A DNA stretch of 64,000 bases from the NCBI RefSeq assembly GCF_000599885.1, contig NZ_JFGT01000002.1, forward strand, positions 496,001 to 560,000, in the 5' to 3' direction. Positions 11,334 to 20,491 of this stretch are shown in pieces. Position 1 is the stretch's first letter. Each line of letters opens with the position of its first letter. The notes under the pieces were generated by a model. It saw only the letters and a program-made list of their open reading frames with translations, searched no databases and was not told the origin of the DNA. This DNA comes from Pantoea sp. IMH. Its GTDB lineage: Bacteria > Pseudomonadota > Gammaproteobacteria > Enterobacterales > Enterobacteriaceae. The position numbers were made by a program, and so were the translations under genes.

Positions 11334-11364
11334 AAAAAGCCTCCTGATTCAGGAGGCTTTTTTT
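11334..11364 (+). terminator. Intrinsic terminator of the pts operon
   Basis: The GCCTCCTGA/TCAGGAGGC stem is flanked by A5 and T7. It lies 15 bp after crr and before the convergent GntR gene, and its symmetry suggests it works in both directions. Confidence 0.92.
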
Positions 11365-11379
11365 ATGCACGCCGGACAG

Positions 11380-12072
11380 TCAGTCAGAGAAATGAAGGGC
11401 CTGGTTCAGGCTCATTGATTCTGCCGAGGCATCGCTGAGATCGAGCTGCTGCTCCAGCGCATCCAGATGGGCGACCATTAGCGTTTTCGCCCGCTCGTTT
11501 TCCCCCGCTTTCAGCGCCTCAACAATGGTGCTGTGCTCCCTGCACTGACAGGAGTGGCCATCATTGCGTTGATATAGCGCTACAATCAGCGAGCTGCGCA
11601 CCAGCAGATTGGCCAGGATTTCACTCAGCACTCTGTTATCGGCAATCTCCGCCAGTAACCGGTGAAACTGGCTGAAAAGAGGAACGATCTCACGGCGGTC
11701 GTTGCGCTCCAGGGCGGCTTTTTCACGCTGATGATGCTGGGTGATGGCTTCAGCATGCGCAGCCATTTTCCCGGCGGTAATGGCACTGATAATTTCGCTT
11801 TCAATCGCACGACGGGCGGAAAAGATCTCGCGGGCCTCGCGCGCTTCCGGCTGAGCAACCATCGCACCGCGGTTGGGTTCAATGGTAACGATATGCTGAA
11901 GGGCCATGCGCTGAAGGGCCGCCTGCACGTGGTTACGGTTCGCGTTGAGCACCTCAACAATTTGCGCCTCAATCAGACGTACACCGGGCTTCAGGCGATG
12001 CTGCGCAATAGCAATGGAGAGTGCCTCAACGATACGCTGTACTTCCTGTTGCTTAGTAGTAGCAACTTTCAT
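11380..12072 (-). CDS. GntR-family regulator with FCD domain
   Basis: A 230-residue regulator. An N-terminal GntR-type winged helix-turn-helix (about residues 8-75) is followed by an all-helical FCD ligand-binding domain (about 80-210). Candidate metal-binding histidines are H137, H180 and H202. FCD regulators usually respond to small carboxylic acids, often with a bound metal. The target is unknown: its neighbours are crr (convergent) and the two-component genes (same strand, 60-bp gap to the kinase stop). In E. coli this position holds pdxK instead. The ATG at 12072 has an AAGGAA site upstream. No gene symbol can be justified. Confidence 0.85.
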   Translation of the reverse strand: MKVATTKQQEVQRIVEALSIAIAQHRLKPGVRLIEAQIVEVLNANRNHVQAALQRMALQHIVTIEPNRGAMVAQPEAREAREIFSARRAIESEIISAITAGKMAAHAEAITQHHQREKAALERNDRREIVPLFSQFHRLLAEIADNRVLSEILANLLVRSSLIVALYQRNDGHSCQCREHSTIVEALKAGENERAKTLMVAHLDALEQQLDLSDASAESMSLNQALHFSD

Positions 12073-12132
12073 TCCTTACCTCAACGTCGCTGCAAACGAT
12101 TACCGGTCGCATCATATCACCCAGCAGGGTCA

Positions 12133-13479
12133 CTAAACTACCCAGTGAGGCAGACGCATCGTCAGTACCAGACCGCCTTTCCGGCCATTCTGCGCAGTGA
12201 CTTCACCGTGATGGGCCAGCACAACTTTACGCACAATTGAGAGACCCAGGCCGTATCCCTTACCGGAAAGCGGAGAGTTAACGCGCACAAAAGGATCGAA
12301 AATACTCGACAGTTTGTCGGGATCGACGCCCGGCCCACGATCGCTGACGGTCAGGATCAGCCAGCCGTTTTCCTGCCACAGGCTGATTTTGACCTGCTTG
12401 CCATGTGCCGAAAAACGCAGCGCGTTGCGGATCACGTTCTCGACCGCTGAACGGATCAGCCCGGCATCCCCTTTGACCGTATAGTCAGCGCTCATATCGG
12501 TATCAAGCAAAATATCGACGCCGGGAATTTGCGCTTCATAACGCGCATCGTTCACGACCGCTTCCAGCAGGCCAAGCAGATCGAAATAGTGCTCCCCGGG
12601 CATAATTTCCTGTCCGGCCCGTGAGAGCGTCAGCAGTTCTCCGATCATTTTATCCAGCCTGCGCGCCTCTTCATCAATGCGATCCAGCGACTGGCTTATC
12701 GACGCCGGCGTCTGCCGGGCCAGGCCGGTGGCGAGCTGTAGCCGCGCCAGCGGGGAACGCAGCTCGTGCGAAACGTCATGCAGCAACTCTTCGCGAGCGC
12801 GTACCAGTACCGAAAGGCGTTCCACCATCGCATCAAAATCCCGGGCCATGGCGGAGAGCTCATCGTGACGGCGGCGCATCTGCGGGAAAAGCCGCACGGA
12901 GAGATCGCCTTTCGCTATCCGATCAAATCCGTTACGCAGCAGACGCATCGGCCGGGTCAGATTCCAGGCGAGCAAAAAGCTGAATAACAGACCACCAAAA
13001 CCGGCCATGACTAACAGCGGTTCGGGCACATTAAGAAAATGTCGCTGCGGGCCTCGCCCCTTTTTGCTCTCCTGCAGTAAACGGCGAACATCGTAGCGCA
13101 ACCGGTACTCTCTGCCGTCAGCGCCGTTCACCCAGGCCACTACCGCTTCGGGAAGCTCGTCCGAATCCAACTCAGGAATGCTGCGAAGCCGCTCCTGGAC
13201 GGGCGCATCCACAGGCTCAACGGTGATATAACGTCGCTCGCTGGCGGGCCAGTCTGCCAGCATCGCATTGAGCGCAGGCAGACCACCATGCTTAAGTACC
13301 GAGCCCGCCGAGCTCATCTGAAGATGAACAATACGTCTTGTGGACTGGTTTTCAGGGGGTTCGTGATGCTTGCCGTAGAGAGAAAAGCCGAGCCACAGAA
13401 GCTGGCTCATCAGCAGAAAAGTCAGCCAGAAACCCAGCAAAATCTTCCAGAACAGTAATCCGCGAAAGCCAGCCGTCAT
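12133..13479 (-). CDS. Sensor histidine kinase (CpxA-like architecture)
   Basis: A 448-residue inner-membrane kinase. The first membrane helix (about 10-34) precedes a periplasmic sensor domain (about 35-152), a second helix (about 154-174) and a HAMP linker. The dimerisation domain has HDVSHELRSPL with phospho-acceptor H238. The C-terminal ATPase has the N box (ENVIRNALRFS), a G1 box (DRGPGVD) and a G2 box (GKGYGLGLSI). The layout and motifs resemble CpxA, but true CpxA is encoded elsewhere in enterobacteria, so this is a paralogue. It overlaps the response-regulator gene by 4 bp. The signal is unknown; a periplasmic stress or metal cue is typical of the group. Confidence 0.88.
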   Translation of the reverse strand: MTAGFRGLLFWKILLGFWLTFLLMSQLLWLGFSLYGKHHEPPENQSTRRIVHLQMSSAGSVLKHGGLPALNAMLADWPASERRYITVEPVDAPVQERLRSIPELDSDELPEAVVAWVNGADGREYRLRYDVRRLLQESKKGRGPQRHFLNVPEPLLVMAGFGGLLFSFLLAWNLTRPMRLLRNGFDRIAKGDLSVRLFPQMRRRHDELSAMARDFDAMVERLSVLVRAREELLHDVSHELRSPLARLQLATGLARQTPASISQSLDRIDEEARRLDKMIGELLTLSRAGQEIMPGEHYFDLLGLLEAVVNDARYEAQIPGVDILLDTDMSADYTVKGDAGLIRSAVENVIRNALRFSAHGKQVKISLWQENGWLILTVSDRGPGVDPDKLSSIFDPFVRVNSPLSGKGYGLGLSIVRKVVLAHHGEVTAQNGRKGGLVLTMRLPHWVV

Positions 13480-14156
13480 CGGATGCGGTAGCCGATGCTG
13501 CGCACCGTCTCGATAGTGATGGTATCACCGGTGAGGGCAGCCAGCTTCTGACGAATATTGCTGATATGCACGTCTACGCTGCGATCGTAAGCCTCGCGCG
13601 GACGACCCAGTCCTTTTTCGGACAGTTCATCCTTGGAGACTACGCGATCGGGTGAACGCAGCAGCAAATCGAGCAGGTTGAATTCAGATGCCGTCAGAAC
13701 AAAGGGCTGTTGCCGCCATTCGCTGATCCGCGTGGCCGGATTGAGCGTCAGCTCACCCCACCGGACCAGCTTGGTGCTGTCCACCGGTGGCGGCAACGCT
13801 TCCACCCGACGCAGTACGGCGCGGAGTCTGGCGACCAATTCCCTGGGATAGCAGGGCTTTGGCACGTAGTCATCAGCGCCCATCTCCAGCCCAATCACCC
13901 GATCGATATTATCTCCTTTCGCGGTCAGCATAATGACCGGCAACCTGCCCTGCTGACGAACGTGACGCAGCACGTCAATGCCGCTCATATCAGGCAGCAT
14001 AATATCCAGAATCATCGCGCTGTAATCACCGGACATGGCGCCTTCAATCCCAGCTTTACCACTCAATACCAGGGAGGTTTCAAAACCTTCCGTGATCAAA
14101 TACTGGCTGAGCATGGTACCCAGTTCAAAATCGTCATCGACCAGTAAAATTTTCAT
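13476..14156 (-). CDS. OmpR-family response regulator
   Basis: A 226-residue regulator. The receiver domain has the acidic pocket DDD (7-9), phospho-acceptor D51 (ILDIMLPD) and the conserved Lys in DYVPKPC. A C-terminal OmpR/PhoB winged helix ends in SVDVHISNIRQKL...SIGYRIR. It is most like CpxR/RstA-type regulators. It is the first gene of the pair and its stop overlaps the kinase start, so the two are translationally coupled partners. Target promoters are unknown; the short gap before it (14157-14388, shared with the cysM 3' end) should hold its promoter. Confidence 0.9.
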   Translation of the reverse strand: MKILLVDDDFELGTMLSQYLITEGFETSLVLSGKAGIEGAMSGDYSAMILDIMLPDMSGIDVLRHVRQQGRLPVIMLTAKGDNIDRVIGLEMGADDYVPKPCYPRELVARLRAVLRRVEALPPPVDSTKLVRWGELTLNPATRISEWRQQPFVLTASEFNLLDLLLRSPDRVVSKDELSEKGLGRPREAYDRSVDVHISNIRQKLAALTGDTITIETVRSIGYRIR

Positions 14157-14388
14157 GCGGGCTCTCTCAGTAATTCAGGGGCTATTTTCGCCCGTCAGCG
14201 GCACAATAGCAGCTAATTTTACCCAATCCTTACAGAGTCACACTCGGCTATAGCGAAGGCATACAGGATGACGGAACGGACAGAGGTTCGTCACAGGGAT
14301 GAATATGAAAGGGCTTGATGCGCCTCAACGGAAAAGCGCATCACAAAAGTGAGATGAAAATTATGTGCCGGGCTGTGCCGACACAGGC

Positions 14389-15264
14389 TCAGAAGACGCC
14401 GGTCGAGAGGTAGCGGTCGCCGCGATCGCAAACAATGGCAACAACCAGGCTGCCTGGCTGCATACGCGCAATTTGCAGCGCACCCGCCACGGCGCCGCCA
14501 GAGCTGACACCGCAGAAAATCCCTTCACGCTGCGCCAGGCTGCGCATGGTTTCTTCCGCTTCCTGCTGCGACATTTCAATCACCCGATCGACCAGTTCAG
14601 GCCGGTAGATGCCGGGAAGATAGGCGCTGGGCCAGCGCCGAATCCCTGGAATGCTGCTGCCTTCACTGGGCTGAAGTCCGATAACTTCAACGCCGCTGCC
14701 CTGCTCTTTCAGAAACCGGCCAACGCCGGTAATGGTGCCGGTAGTTCCCATACTGGAAACGAAATGGGTCAGCCGTCCTGCCGTCTGCTGCCAGATTTCC
14801 GGCCCGGTTGTCATATAGTGACCAAGGGGATTGTCGGGGTTATTAAACTGATCCAGTACCTTACCTTCACCCCGGACGGCCATTTCCAGCGCCATATCGC
14901 GCGCGCCTTCCATTCCCTGTTCTCGGCTGACCAGAATCAGCTCCGCTCCGTAGGCGCGCATCGCCGCCTGACGTTCCTGGCTCATATTTTCCGGCATCAG
15001 CAATCTGAGCCTGTAACCTTTCATCGCCGCGATCATCGCCAGCGCGATCCCGGTATTACCGCTGGTCGCCTCAATTAACCGATCGCCTGGCCGGATTTCG
15101 CCGCGCCCTTCCGCCTGCTGGATCATCGACAGCGCCGCGCGATCTTTAACCGATCCAGCCGGATTATTTCCTTCAAGCTTTAGCCAGACCTCACTGCCTT
15201 CTGGCGCGAGGCGCTGCAATTTAATCAGCGGAGTATTACCGATGGTATCTTCAAGCGTAGTCAC
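14389..15264 (-). CDS. cysM: Cysteine synthase B (O-acetylserine sulfhydrylase B)
   Basis: A 291-residue PLP enzyme that makes cysteine from O-acetylserine with sulfide, or S-sulfocysteine with thiosulfate. The PLP lysine is K40 in NNPAGSVKDR, the substrate loop is TSGNTG, and the phosphate loop is GTTGT. The protein ends at DRYLSTGVF, about a dozen residues short of the E. coli C-terminal tail (303 residues); the catalytic core is complete. It lies downstream of cysPTWA on the same strand but 345 bp away, a wider gap than in E. coli. Confidence 0.96.
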   Translation of the reverse strand: MTTLEDTIGNTPLIKLQRLAPEGSEVWLKLEGNNPAGSVKDRAALSMIQQAEGRGEIRPGDRLIEATSGNTGIALAMIAAMKGYRLRLLMPENMSQERQAAMRAYGAELILVSREQGMEGARDMALEMAVRGEGKVLDQFNNPDNPLGHYMTTGPEIWQQTAGRLTHFVSSMGTTGTITGVGRFLKEQGSGVEVIGLQPSEGSSIPGIRRWPSAYLPGIYRPELVDRVIEMSQQEAEETMRSLAQREGIFCGVSSGGAVAGALQIARMQPGSLVVAIVCDRGDRYLSTGVF

Positions 15265-15609
15265 GATTTTTTCCCAGAAAGGCCAGAATAACTGGCCAAA
15301 AGATCAGTTTAACGACAGGGTTTATACATCTGAACAGGCTGCCAGTCAGCGTGATAATAGCATCCGCTGAAAAGCCTTCGCATAATATTTGCCCGGCGGT
15401 TGCTCAACATTCGCCCCGTTCAGGCTTTATCTTCACTAAAAAGGCGGGGCCAGGCCGGGATTACCGGCGAAGTGACGGTGTCGGGGAACAGACCTGGTGA
15501 TAAAACGTCAAACAGCATCGTCTGTGATAGTCTGCCCCGCATCCTTCCCGCCACGTATTCCCAATCCCTGTTTTACGCGCCTTGTGTTTGTCAGCGCCAC
15601 GCGCAAATA
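15265..15609. other. cysA-cysM intergenic region, no gene
   Basis: This 345-bp gap separates cysA from cysM. It contains a 6-bp stem (15281-15286 with 15292-15297) close to cysM, followed on the minus strand only by short T stretches. I see no convincing ORF. The gap could hold a separate cysM promoter, but no strong box stands out. Confidence 0.4.
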
Positions 15610-16698
15610 TCAGGCGCTCTGCGCAAAGGCAAGCTGACGTAATGGCGTTTCACCTTTATAAAGCCGCGCCTGTTGCAGCCCGAGGAACAACGATTCGCCG
15701 CGAACGGGTGCCGTTTTGGTACCCTCCACGACGGCCGTGACAGGCTCCCTGCCCCAGCCTGTCGGCTGTACGACAATCTGCCAGTAGTGCCCGCGAGGGC
15801 TGACTTCCAGCACGTCTACCGGCAATGGCGTTTCAAGGCTGTTCTGCCGGCTCACGTCGATTTCCCAGGGGCGAAGGAAGAGTTCAACGGCCCCCTGATG
15901 CGCTGGCGTATATCCCAGCGGCCAGTGGTGGGCACCAACGTGGAACTGGGAGCCATGAACTTCTGCATCAAAGCGGTTAACTTCTCCCAGGAACTCCAGC
16001 ACAAAGCGGGTTGCAGGTTCGCGGAATACTTCGTCCGGCGTGCCAACCTGCTCAATATTCCCCTGGCTCATGACCACGACGCGATCGGCAACTTCCATCG
16101 CTTCTTCCTGGTCGTGCGTAACGAATACGCTGGTGAACTTCAGCTCCTCGTGCAGCTGACGCAGCCAGCGGCGCAGCTCTTTACGGACTTGAGCATCCAG
16201 TGCGCCGAAAGGTTCGTCGAGCAGCAATATCTGCGGCTCGACGGCCAGCGCACGCGCCAGCGCCACGCGCTGCTTCTGCCCGCCAGACAACTGTGCCGGG
16301 AAGCGGTTAGCCAGATGCCCCAGCTGTACCATTTCCAGCAGCTGGGTCACTTTCTGTTTAATAACGGCCGCCGACGGACGTTCACGGCGCGGCAGCACGG
16401 AGAGGCCGAAGGCGATATTGTCAAAAACGGTCATATGACGAAACAGCGCATAGTGCTGGAACACAAAACCGACCTGGCGATCGCGGGCATGGAGCTGCGT
16501 CACGTCTTTACCGTGAAAGCTGAGCCGGCCACTGTTCTGATTTTCCAGCCCCGCAATGATGCGCAGCAGCGTGGTTTTCCCCGATCCTGACGGGCCAAGC
16601 AGCGCCACCATCTGACCGGAAGGAATATCCAGGGCAATATCGTTCAGTACCTTAGTCCGGCCAAAAGATTTATTGATATTACTGATTTCAATGCTCAT
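15610..16698 (-). CDS. cysA: Sulfate/thiosulfate ABC transporter ATPase CysA
   Basis: The 362-residue ATP-binding subunit (E. coli 365) powers sulfate and thiosulfate import through CysTW. Walker A is GPSGSGKTT (about 35-43), the signature is LSGGQKQR, Walker B is ILLLDEP, and the H-loop lies in VTHDQEE. A C-terminal regulatory TOBE-like domain follows (about 240-362). Its start overlaps the end of cysW by 11 bp, so the two are translationally coupled. Confidence 0.97.
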   Translation of the reverse strand: MSIEISNINKSFGRTKVLNDIALDIPSGQMVALLGPSGSGKTTLLRIIAGLENQNSGRLSFHGKDVTQLHARDRQVGFVFQHYALFRHMTVFDNIAFGLSVLPRRERPSAAVIKQKVTQLLEMVQLGHLANRFPAQLSGGQKQRVALARALAVEPQILLLDEPFGALDAQVRKELRRWLRQLHEELKFTSVFVTHDQEEAMEVADRVVVMSQGNIEQVGTPDEVFREPATRFVLEFLGEVNRFDAEVHGSQFHVGAHHWPLGYTPAHQGAVELFLRPWEIDVSRQNSLETPLPVDVLEVSPRGHYWQIVVQPTGWGREPVTAVVEGTKTAPVRGESLFLGLQQARLYKGETPLRQLAFAQSA

Positions 16699-17563
16699 GA
16701 TTTCCCTCCTGTTCCAGACGCTTGTGCTGGTGTTCTAACCGCCATTGCACTGCGCTTTTCACAAACAGCGTAACGATTGCCATCAGGGTTAACAGCGCAG
16801 CGGCGGTAAAGGCGCCAACGGTGTTGTAATCCTGGTGGAGTAATTCAACCTGTAGCGGCAGCGTGTAGGTTTCGCCGCGTATCGAGCCCGACACGACCGA
16901 GACCGCACCAAACTCACCGATGGCCCGGGCGTTAGTCAGCACCAGACCATAAAGCAGCGCCCAGCGAATATTCGGCAGCGTGACGCGCCAGAACATTTTC
17001 CAGCCAGAGGCGCCAAGCAGCACCGCCGCTTCATCTTCATTACTGCCCTGGCTCAGCATCACCGGCACCAGCTCACGTACCACGAAGGGGCAGGTCACAA
17101 AAATGGTGACCAGCGCCATGCCGGGCCAGGAAAACATCAACTGTATGCTCTGCGCATCCAGCCAGCTGCCCGCAGGGCCATTCACGCCCCAGAACAGCAG
17201 ATACATCAGCCCCGCCACGACCGGCGAAACGGCAAAAGGAATATCAAACAGCGTCAGCAGCAGCTGACGGCCAGGAAAGTCGAAACGCGTCACCAGCCAG
17301 GCGAGCAGCGTACCGAAGACCAGGTTAACCGGTACGGTAATCAGCGCCATCAGCACCGTCAGCCAGATAGCGTGCAGCATATCGCCATCTTTAATGTTGC
17401 TGAGGCTGGCGAGCAGCCCTTCTGAAAAGGCGCTGGCAAAGATGGCAATAAGCGGCACCACCAGCAGGCCGAGCGAGATCACCATGCCCAGGGTTATCAG
17501 GATCCACTTACCCCAGTTAACCGGCTGGCGTCGGGCGCCGTTAAACGCGGTTACATCAGCCAT
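16688..17563 (-). CDS. cysW: Sulfate/thiosulfate ABC transporter permease CysW
   Basis: A 291-residue inner-membrane permease with about six helices. The ABC permease EAA loop near [17 protein letters not shown] contacts CysA. It pairs with CysT to form the membrane channel. Its ATG overlaps the cysT stop by one base and its 3' end overlaps cysA. Sequence matches E. coli CysW throughout. Confidence 0.96.
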   Translation of the reverse strand: MADVTAFNGARRQPVNWGKWILITLGMVISLGLLVVPLIAIFASAFSEGLLASLSNIKDGDMLHAIWLTVLMALITVPVNLVFGTLLAWLVTRFDFPGRQLLLTLFDIPFAVSPVVAGLMYLLFWGVNGPAGSWLDAQSIQLMFSWPGMALVTIFVTCPFVVRELVPVMLSQGSNEDEAAVLLGASGWKMFWRVTLPNIRWALLYGLVLTNARAIGEFGAVSVVSGSIRGETYTLPLQVELLHQDYNTVGAFTAAALLTLMAIVTLFVKSAVQWRLEHQHKRLEQEGNHEH

Positions 17564-18396
17564 TAGTGACCTCCAATACGACGGCCAAAGCGGCTCTGTA
17601 ACGTATTAATTGCAAACAGCAGCAGCAGCGAAGCGGCCAGGATCACCGAGGCAATCGCACTGGCTGCCGGATAATCAAATTCCTGCAGCTTCACAAAGAT
17701 CATCAGCGAGGTGACTTCGGTTTTCCAGGCGATATTCCCCGCGATAAAAATCACGGCGCCAAATTCTCCGAGGCTGCGGGTAAAGGAAAGTGCCGTACCT
17801 GCCAGCAGGGCTGGCGCCACCTCAGGCAACACAACGCGGCGAAAGCTTTGCCATGGCGTGGCGCCCAGCGTCTCGGCGGCTTCTTCATACTCCGGTCCCA
17901 ACTCTTCCAGAACCGGCTGAACGGTGCGCACCACAAACGGAATGCTGGTAAAGGCCATCGCCACCGCAATGCCGAGCCAGGTATAAGAGACCTTGATATC
18001 AAACTGTGCCAGCCACTGACCGTACCAGCCGTTCACCGAAAACAGCCCGGCCAGCGTCAGTCCGGCTACCGCGGTTGGCAGCGCGAAAGGCAGATCCATC
18101 AGGCCATCCAGCAGAGCGCGGCCTGGAAAGCGGTAACGCGTGAGGATCCACGCCATCAGCATGCCGAAGAAAGCGTTAAACAGCGAAGCCACGCCGGCAG
18201 CCAGCAGCGTCACTTCATACGCCGCTCTCATCTGCGGCGCGGTCACCACTTCCCAGTACTGAGCCAGCGTCATCTGTGAAAGCTGCATTAACAGCGCGCT
18301 GATCGGCAGCAGCAGGATCAGACAGGTGAAAAACAGGCTGCTGCCGAGGCTCAGGCCAAAACCGGGCAGGACTCGTTTCGTTTTGCGCAACAACAT
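17563..18396 (-). CDS. cysT: Sulfate/thiosulfate ABC transporter permease CysT (CysU)
   Basis: The 277-residue membrane subunit (also called CysU) has about six helices and the EAA loop region AAETLGATPWQSFRRVVLP. It forms the sulfate/thiosulfate channel with CysW. Start and stop overlap the neighbouring cysP and cysW by a single base each, giving tightly coupled translation. Confidence 0.96.
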   Translation of the reverse strand: MLLRKTKRVLPGFGLSLGSSLFFTCLILLLPISALLMQLSQMTLAQYWEVVTAPQMRAAYEVTLLAAGVASLFNAFFGMLMAWILTRYRFPGRALLDGLMDLPFALPTAVAGLTLAGLFSVNGWYGQWLAQFDIKVSYTWLGIAVAMAFTSIPFVVRTVQPVLEELGPEYEEAAETLGATPWQSFRRVVLPEVAPALLAGTALSFTRSLGEFGAVIFIAGNIAWKTEVTSLMIFVKLQEFDYPAASAIASVILAASLLLLFAINTLQSRFGRRIGGH

Positions 18397-19412
18397 TACT
18401 GACGTCCGGCCGCGAGCAGTTTGTCCAGCTCACCACCGCTGGCGAAGTGGGTTTTCATCGCCTGTGGCCAGCCACCAAAAACATCCTCAACGCGGAACAG
18501 CGAAGTCTGCGGGAATCGCGCCTGCTGTTGCGCCATCAGCTCAGGATTATTGACCCTGTAGTAGTAGCTGGTAATGATATTTTGCGCGGCCGGGCTGTAG
18601 AGATAGTTCAGATACTCTTTTGCCGCTTTTTCCGTGCCGTTGGCCTTCACGTTTTTATCGACCCAGGCCACGGGGAACTCCGCGAGAATATTGGTCTTGG
18701 GTACGACGACCTCGTATCCCTCTTTGGCATACTGATTGCGGATGTTATTCACTTCCGACTCAAAGCTTATCAGCACATCCCCCAGTCCACGTTCAACGAA
18801 GCTGGTGGTGGCACCGCGGCCACCGGTGTCAAATACCTGTACGTTCTTCAGAAACTGCATCATGAACTGTTCAGTTTTGGCGTTATCTTTACCCGTAGCT
18901 TTTTCCGCAGCGCCCCAGGCGGCGAGATAGGTGTAACGGCCATTGCCTGAGGTTTTCGGATTAGGGAAAACCAGCTTAACGTCGCCTTTGACCAGATCCT
19001 GCCAGTCCTGAATATTTTTGGGGTTACCCTTGCGCACCAGAAACGCCATGGTGGAGTAGAAAGGAGAGCTGTTGTTAGCCAGGCGCTGCTGCCAGTCGGC
19101 GGGAATAAGCTGTCCGCGATCGTGGAGAATTTGCACGTCGGTCACCTGGTTATAGGTCACCACGTCGGCCTTAAGGCCCTGCAAAATAGCCAGCGCCTGA
19201 CGCGATGAACCGGCATGAGACTGTTTGATCGTCAGCTTGTCGCCGTCGTGTTGGGCATCCCACTGTTTGATGAACGGGGCGTTGAGGGCGACAAAAAGCT
19301 CCCGCGAGACGTCGTAGGAGCTGTTAAGCAGCTCGGTGGCCTGTGCGGACCCGGCCAGCATCAGCAGGAAAGCGAATCCACTTAACTTTTTTTTCACCGT
19401 TGGTAACGTCAT
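18396..19412 (-). CDS. cysP: Thiosulfate-binding periplasmic protein CysP
   Basis: A 338-residue periplasmic substrate-binding protein. The signal peptide spans residues 1-26, with probable cleavage after AQA. The mature part has the sulfate-binding family motifs (for example SHAGSSRQA and [12 protein letters not shown]) that bind thiosulfate/sulfate through backbone amides. It is the first gene of cysPTWA and lies behind a CysB-type promoter. Confidence 0.96.
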   Translation of the reverse strand: MTLPTVKKKLSGFAFLLMLAGSAQATELLNSSYDVSRELFVALNAPFIKQWDAQHDGDKLTIKQSHAGSSRQALAILQGLKADVVTYNQVTDVQILHDRGQLIPADWQQRLANNSSPFYSTMAFLVRKGNPKNIQDWQDLVKGDVKLVFPNPKTSGNGRYTYLAAWGAAEKATGKDNAKTEQFMMQFLKNVQVFDTGGRGATTSFVERGLGDVLISFESEVNNIRNQYAKEGYEVVVPKTNILAEFPVAWVDKNVKANGTEKAAKEYLNYLYSPAAQNIITSYYYRVNNPELMAQQQARFPQTSLFRVEDVFGGWPQAMKTHFASGGELDKLLAAGRQ

Positions 19413-19484
19413 TTTGCACCCTGAAATCCGAACCGGCTCACGCCTGAAGAGTGTTCAGTTTATGGATAAGGCTGCAAAAACCTG

Positions 19485-19533
19485 TAACGGTTTTATATAC
19501 CGTTTGGTGATTTGGAAGTTTAAAACGCTATAA
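19485..19533 (-). promoter_or_regulatory. cysP promoter / CysB binding region
   Basis: Read on the minus strand, this AT-rich segment closely resembles the known enterobacterial cysP promoter: TTATAGCGTTTTAAAC, then CCAAACGGTATATAAAACCG. It includes the -10 region (TATATAAAA) and the CysB-binding upstream part. It begins only 10 bp after the cioB stop codon. A 10-bp direct repeat ATAAGGCTGC lies at 19466-19475 and 19530-19539. CysB activation under sulfur limitation is established for cysP in E. coli and Salmonella. Confidence 0.7.
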
Positions 19534-19542
19534 GGCTGCCCG

Positions 19543-20490
19543 TTACTTCATTTTTCCCCGCAGCACCCAAAATGCCCAGCTGTTATAAAACAGCGTCAGC
19601 GGGATCATTACCCCTAAGCCCACCAGCACAAAATATTGCGTGGCAGGCAGAGCCGCCGCCTCTTCCAGGCTGAGCACCTCCGGAATAAGCCAGGGATAGA
19701 TGGCGAGCAAGGCCAGGCCAGAAAGCGAGATAAGCAGTAACAGAACCGCCAGCAGCGGCAGGATAAGTCTTTCGGCGCGCAGCAAAAGCGGCACTGCCAC
19801 TATCAGTATGGCCACCAGCAGCAGCAGGACTTTGCCGATCGGTTGCTCCCATGCCTGCAGAAAGCGTGACGGCAGCAGCAGGCAGAGGCCGATCACCAGC
19901 ACCATCATCAGCACCAGAAAAAGCGTGGCCAGCAGCCGGCATCTTTCTGCTACGTCGCCTCTGAGCCGCCAGTGTATCCAGCAACAGCCTGCCAGCAGAT
20001 AGGCCGCGACGGTCGCAATCCCGCTCAACACAGTGAAGGGCGTGAGCCAGGAAAAAGCGCTGCCGGTGGTGGTACCGCTCAGAATAGTGCCTGCCAGCGC
20101 GCCCTGCAGAAAACTGACAAGGGCGGAGCTGATAATAAAAAGTACATCCAGCCGCCGCTGCGTGCGCGTTGAGGCCTGGCTGCGATACTCCAGCGCAACG
20201 GCGCGGGCGATCAACGCCAGCAGCATCGTAAAAAGCGGCAGGTAGAGCCCGGTAAGCAACTGCGCATAAGCCGCCGGAAAAAGCGCAAGCAGCCCTCCCG
20301 CCAGCAGGACCAGCCAGGTTTCATTAGCATCCCAGACCGGCAATATTGTCGCGGCGAGGTGATGGCGATCCTGCCCGGCGGGAAACCAGGCGAAAAGCAT
20401 GCCGACGCCCAGATCGGTGCCGTCGAGCAGCACATACATCACCAGCGAAAAGGCCAGTACCGCAGCGGAGAGGTTGATGAGATCCGGCAT
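19543..20490 (-). CDS. cioB: Cytochrome bd-type quinol oxidase subunit II (CioB/CydB-like)
   Basis: This 315-residue, very hydrophobic subunit (about eight helices) starts MPDLINLSAAVLAFSL. The family motif region LDGTDLGVGMLFA...WDANETWLVLLAGG is present (about 22-67). It pairs with the subunit I encoded just upstream (one base between genes). I chose the ATG at 20490 rather than the upstream in-frame codon at 20535, which lies inside the partner gene. It closes the formate dehydrogenase operon. The symbol follows the short-Q-loop (cyanide-insensitive) class of its partner and is an inference. Confidence 0.85.
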   Translation of the reverse strand: MPDLINLSAAVLAFSLVMYVLLDGTDLGVGMLFAWFPAGQDRHHLAATILPVWDANETWLVLLAGGLLALFPAAYAQLLTGLYLPLFTMLLALIARAVALEYRSQASTRTQRRLDVLFIISSALVSFLQGALAGTILSGTTTGSAFSWLTPFTVLSGIATVAAYLLAGCCWIHWRLRGDVAERCRLLATLFLVLMMVLVIGLCLLLPSRFLQAWEQPIGKVLLLLVAILIVAVPLLLRAERLILPLLAVLLLLISLSGLALLAIYPWLIPEVLSLEEAAALPATQYFVLVGLGVMIPLTLFYNSWAFWVLRGKMK

Positions 20491-20491
20491 A

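Noticed and set aside
15400-15642. 80-codon plus-strand ORF in the cysA-cysM gap
   Set aside because: It runs into cysA antisense, lacks a ribosome site and has no recognisable features.
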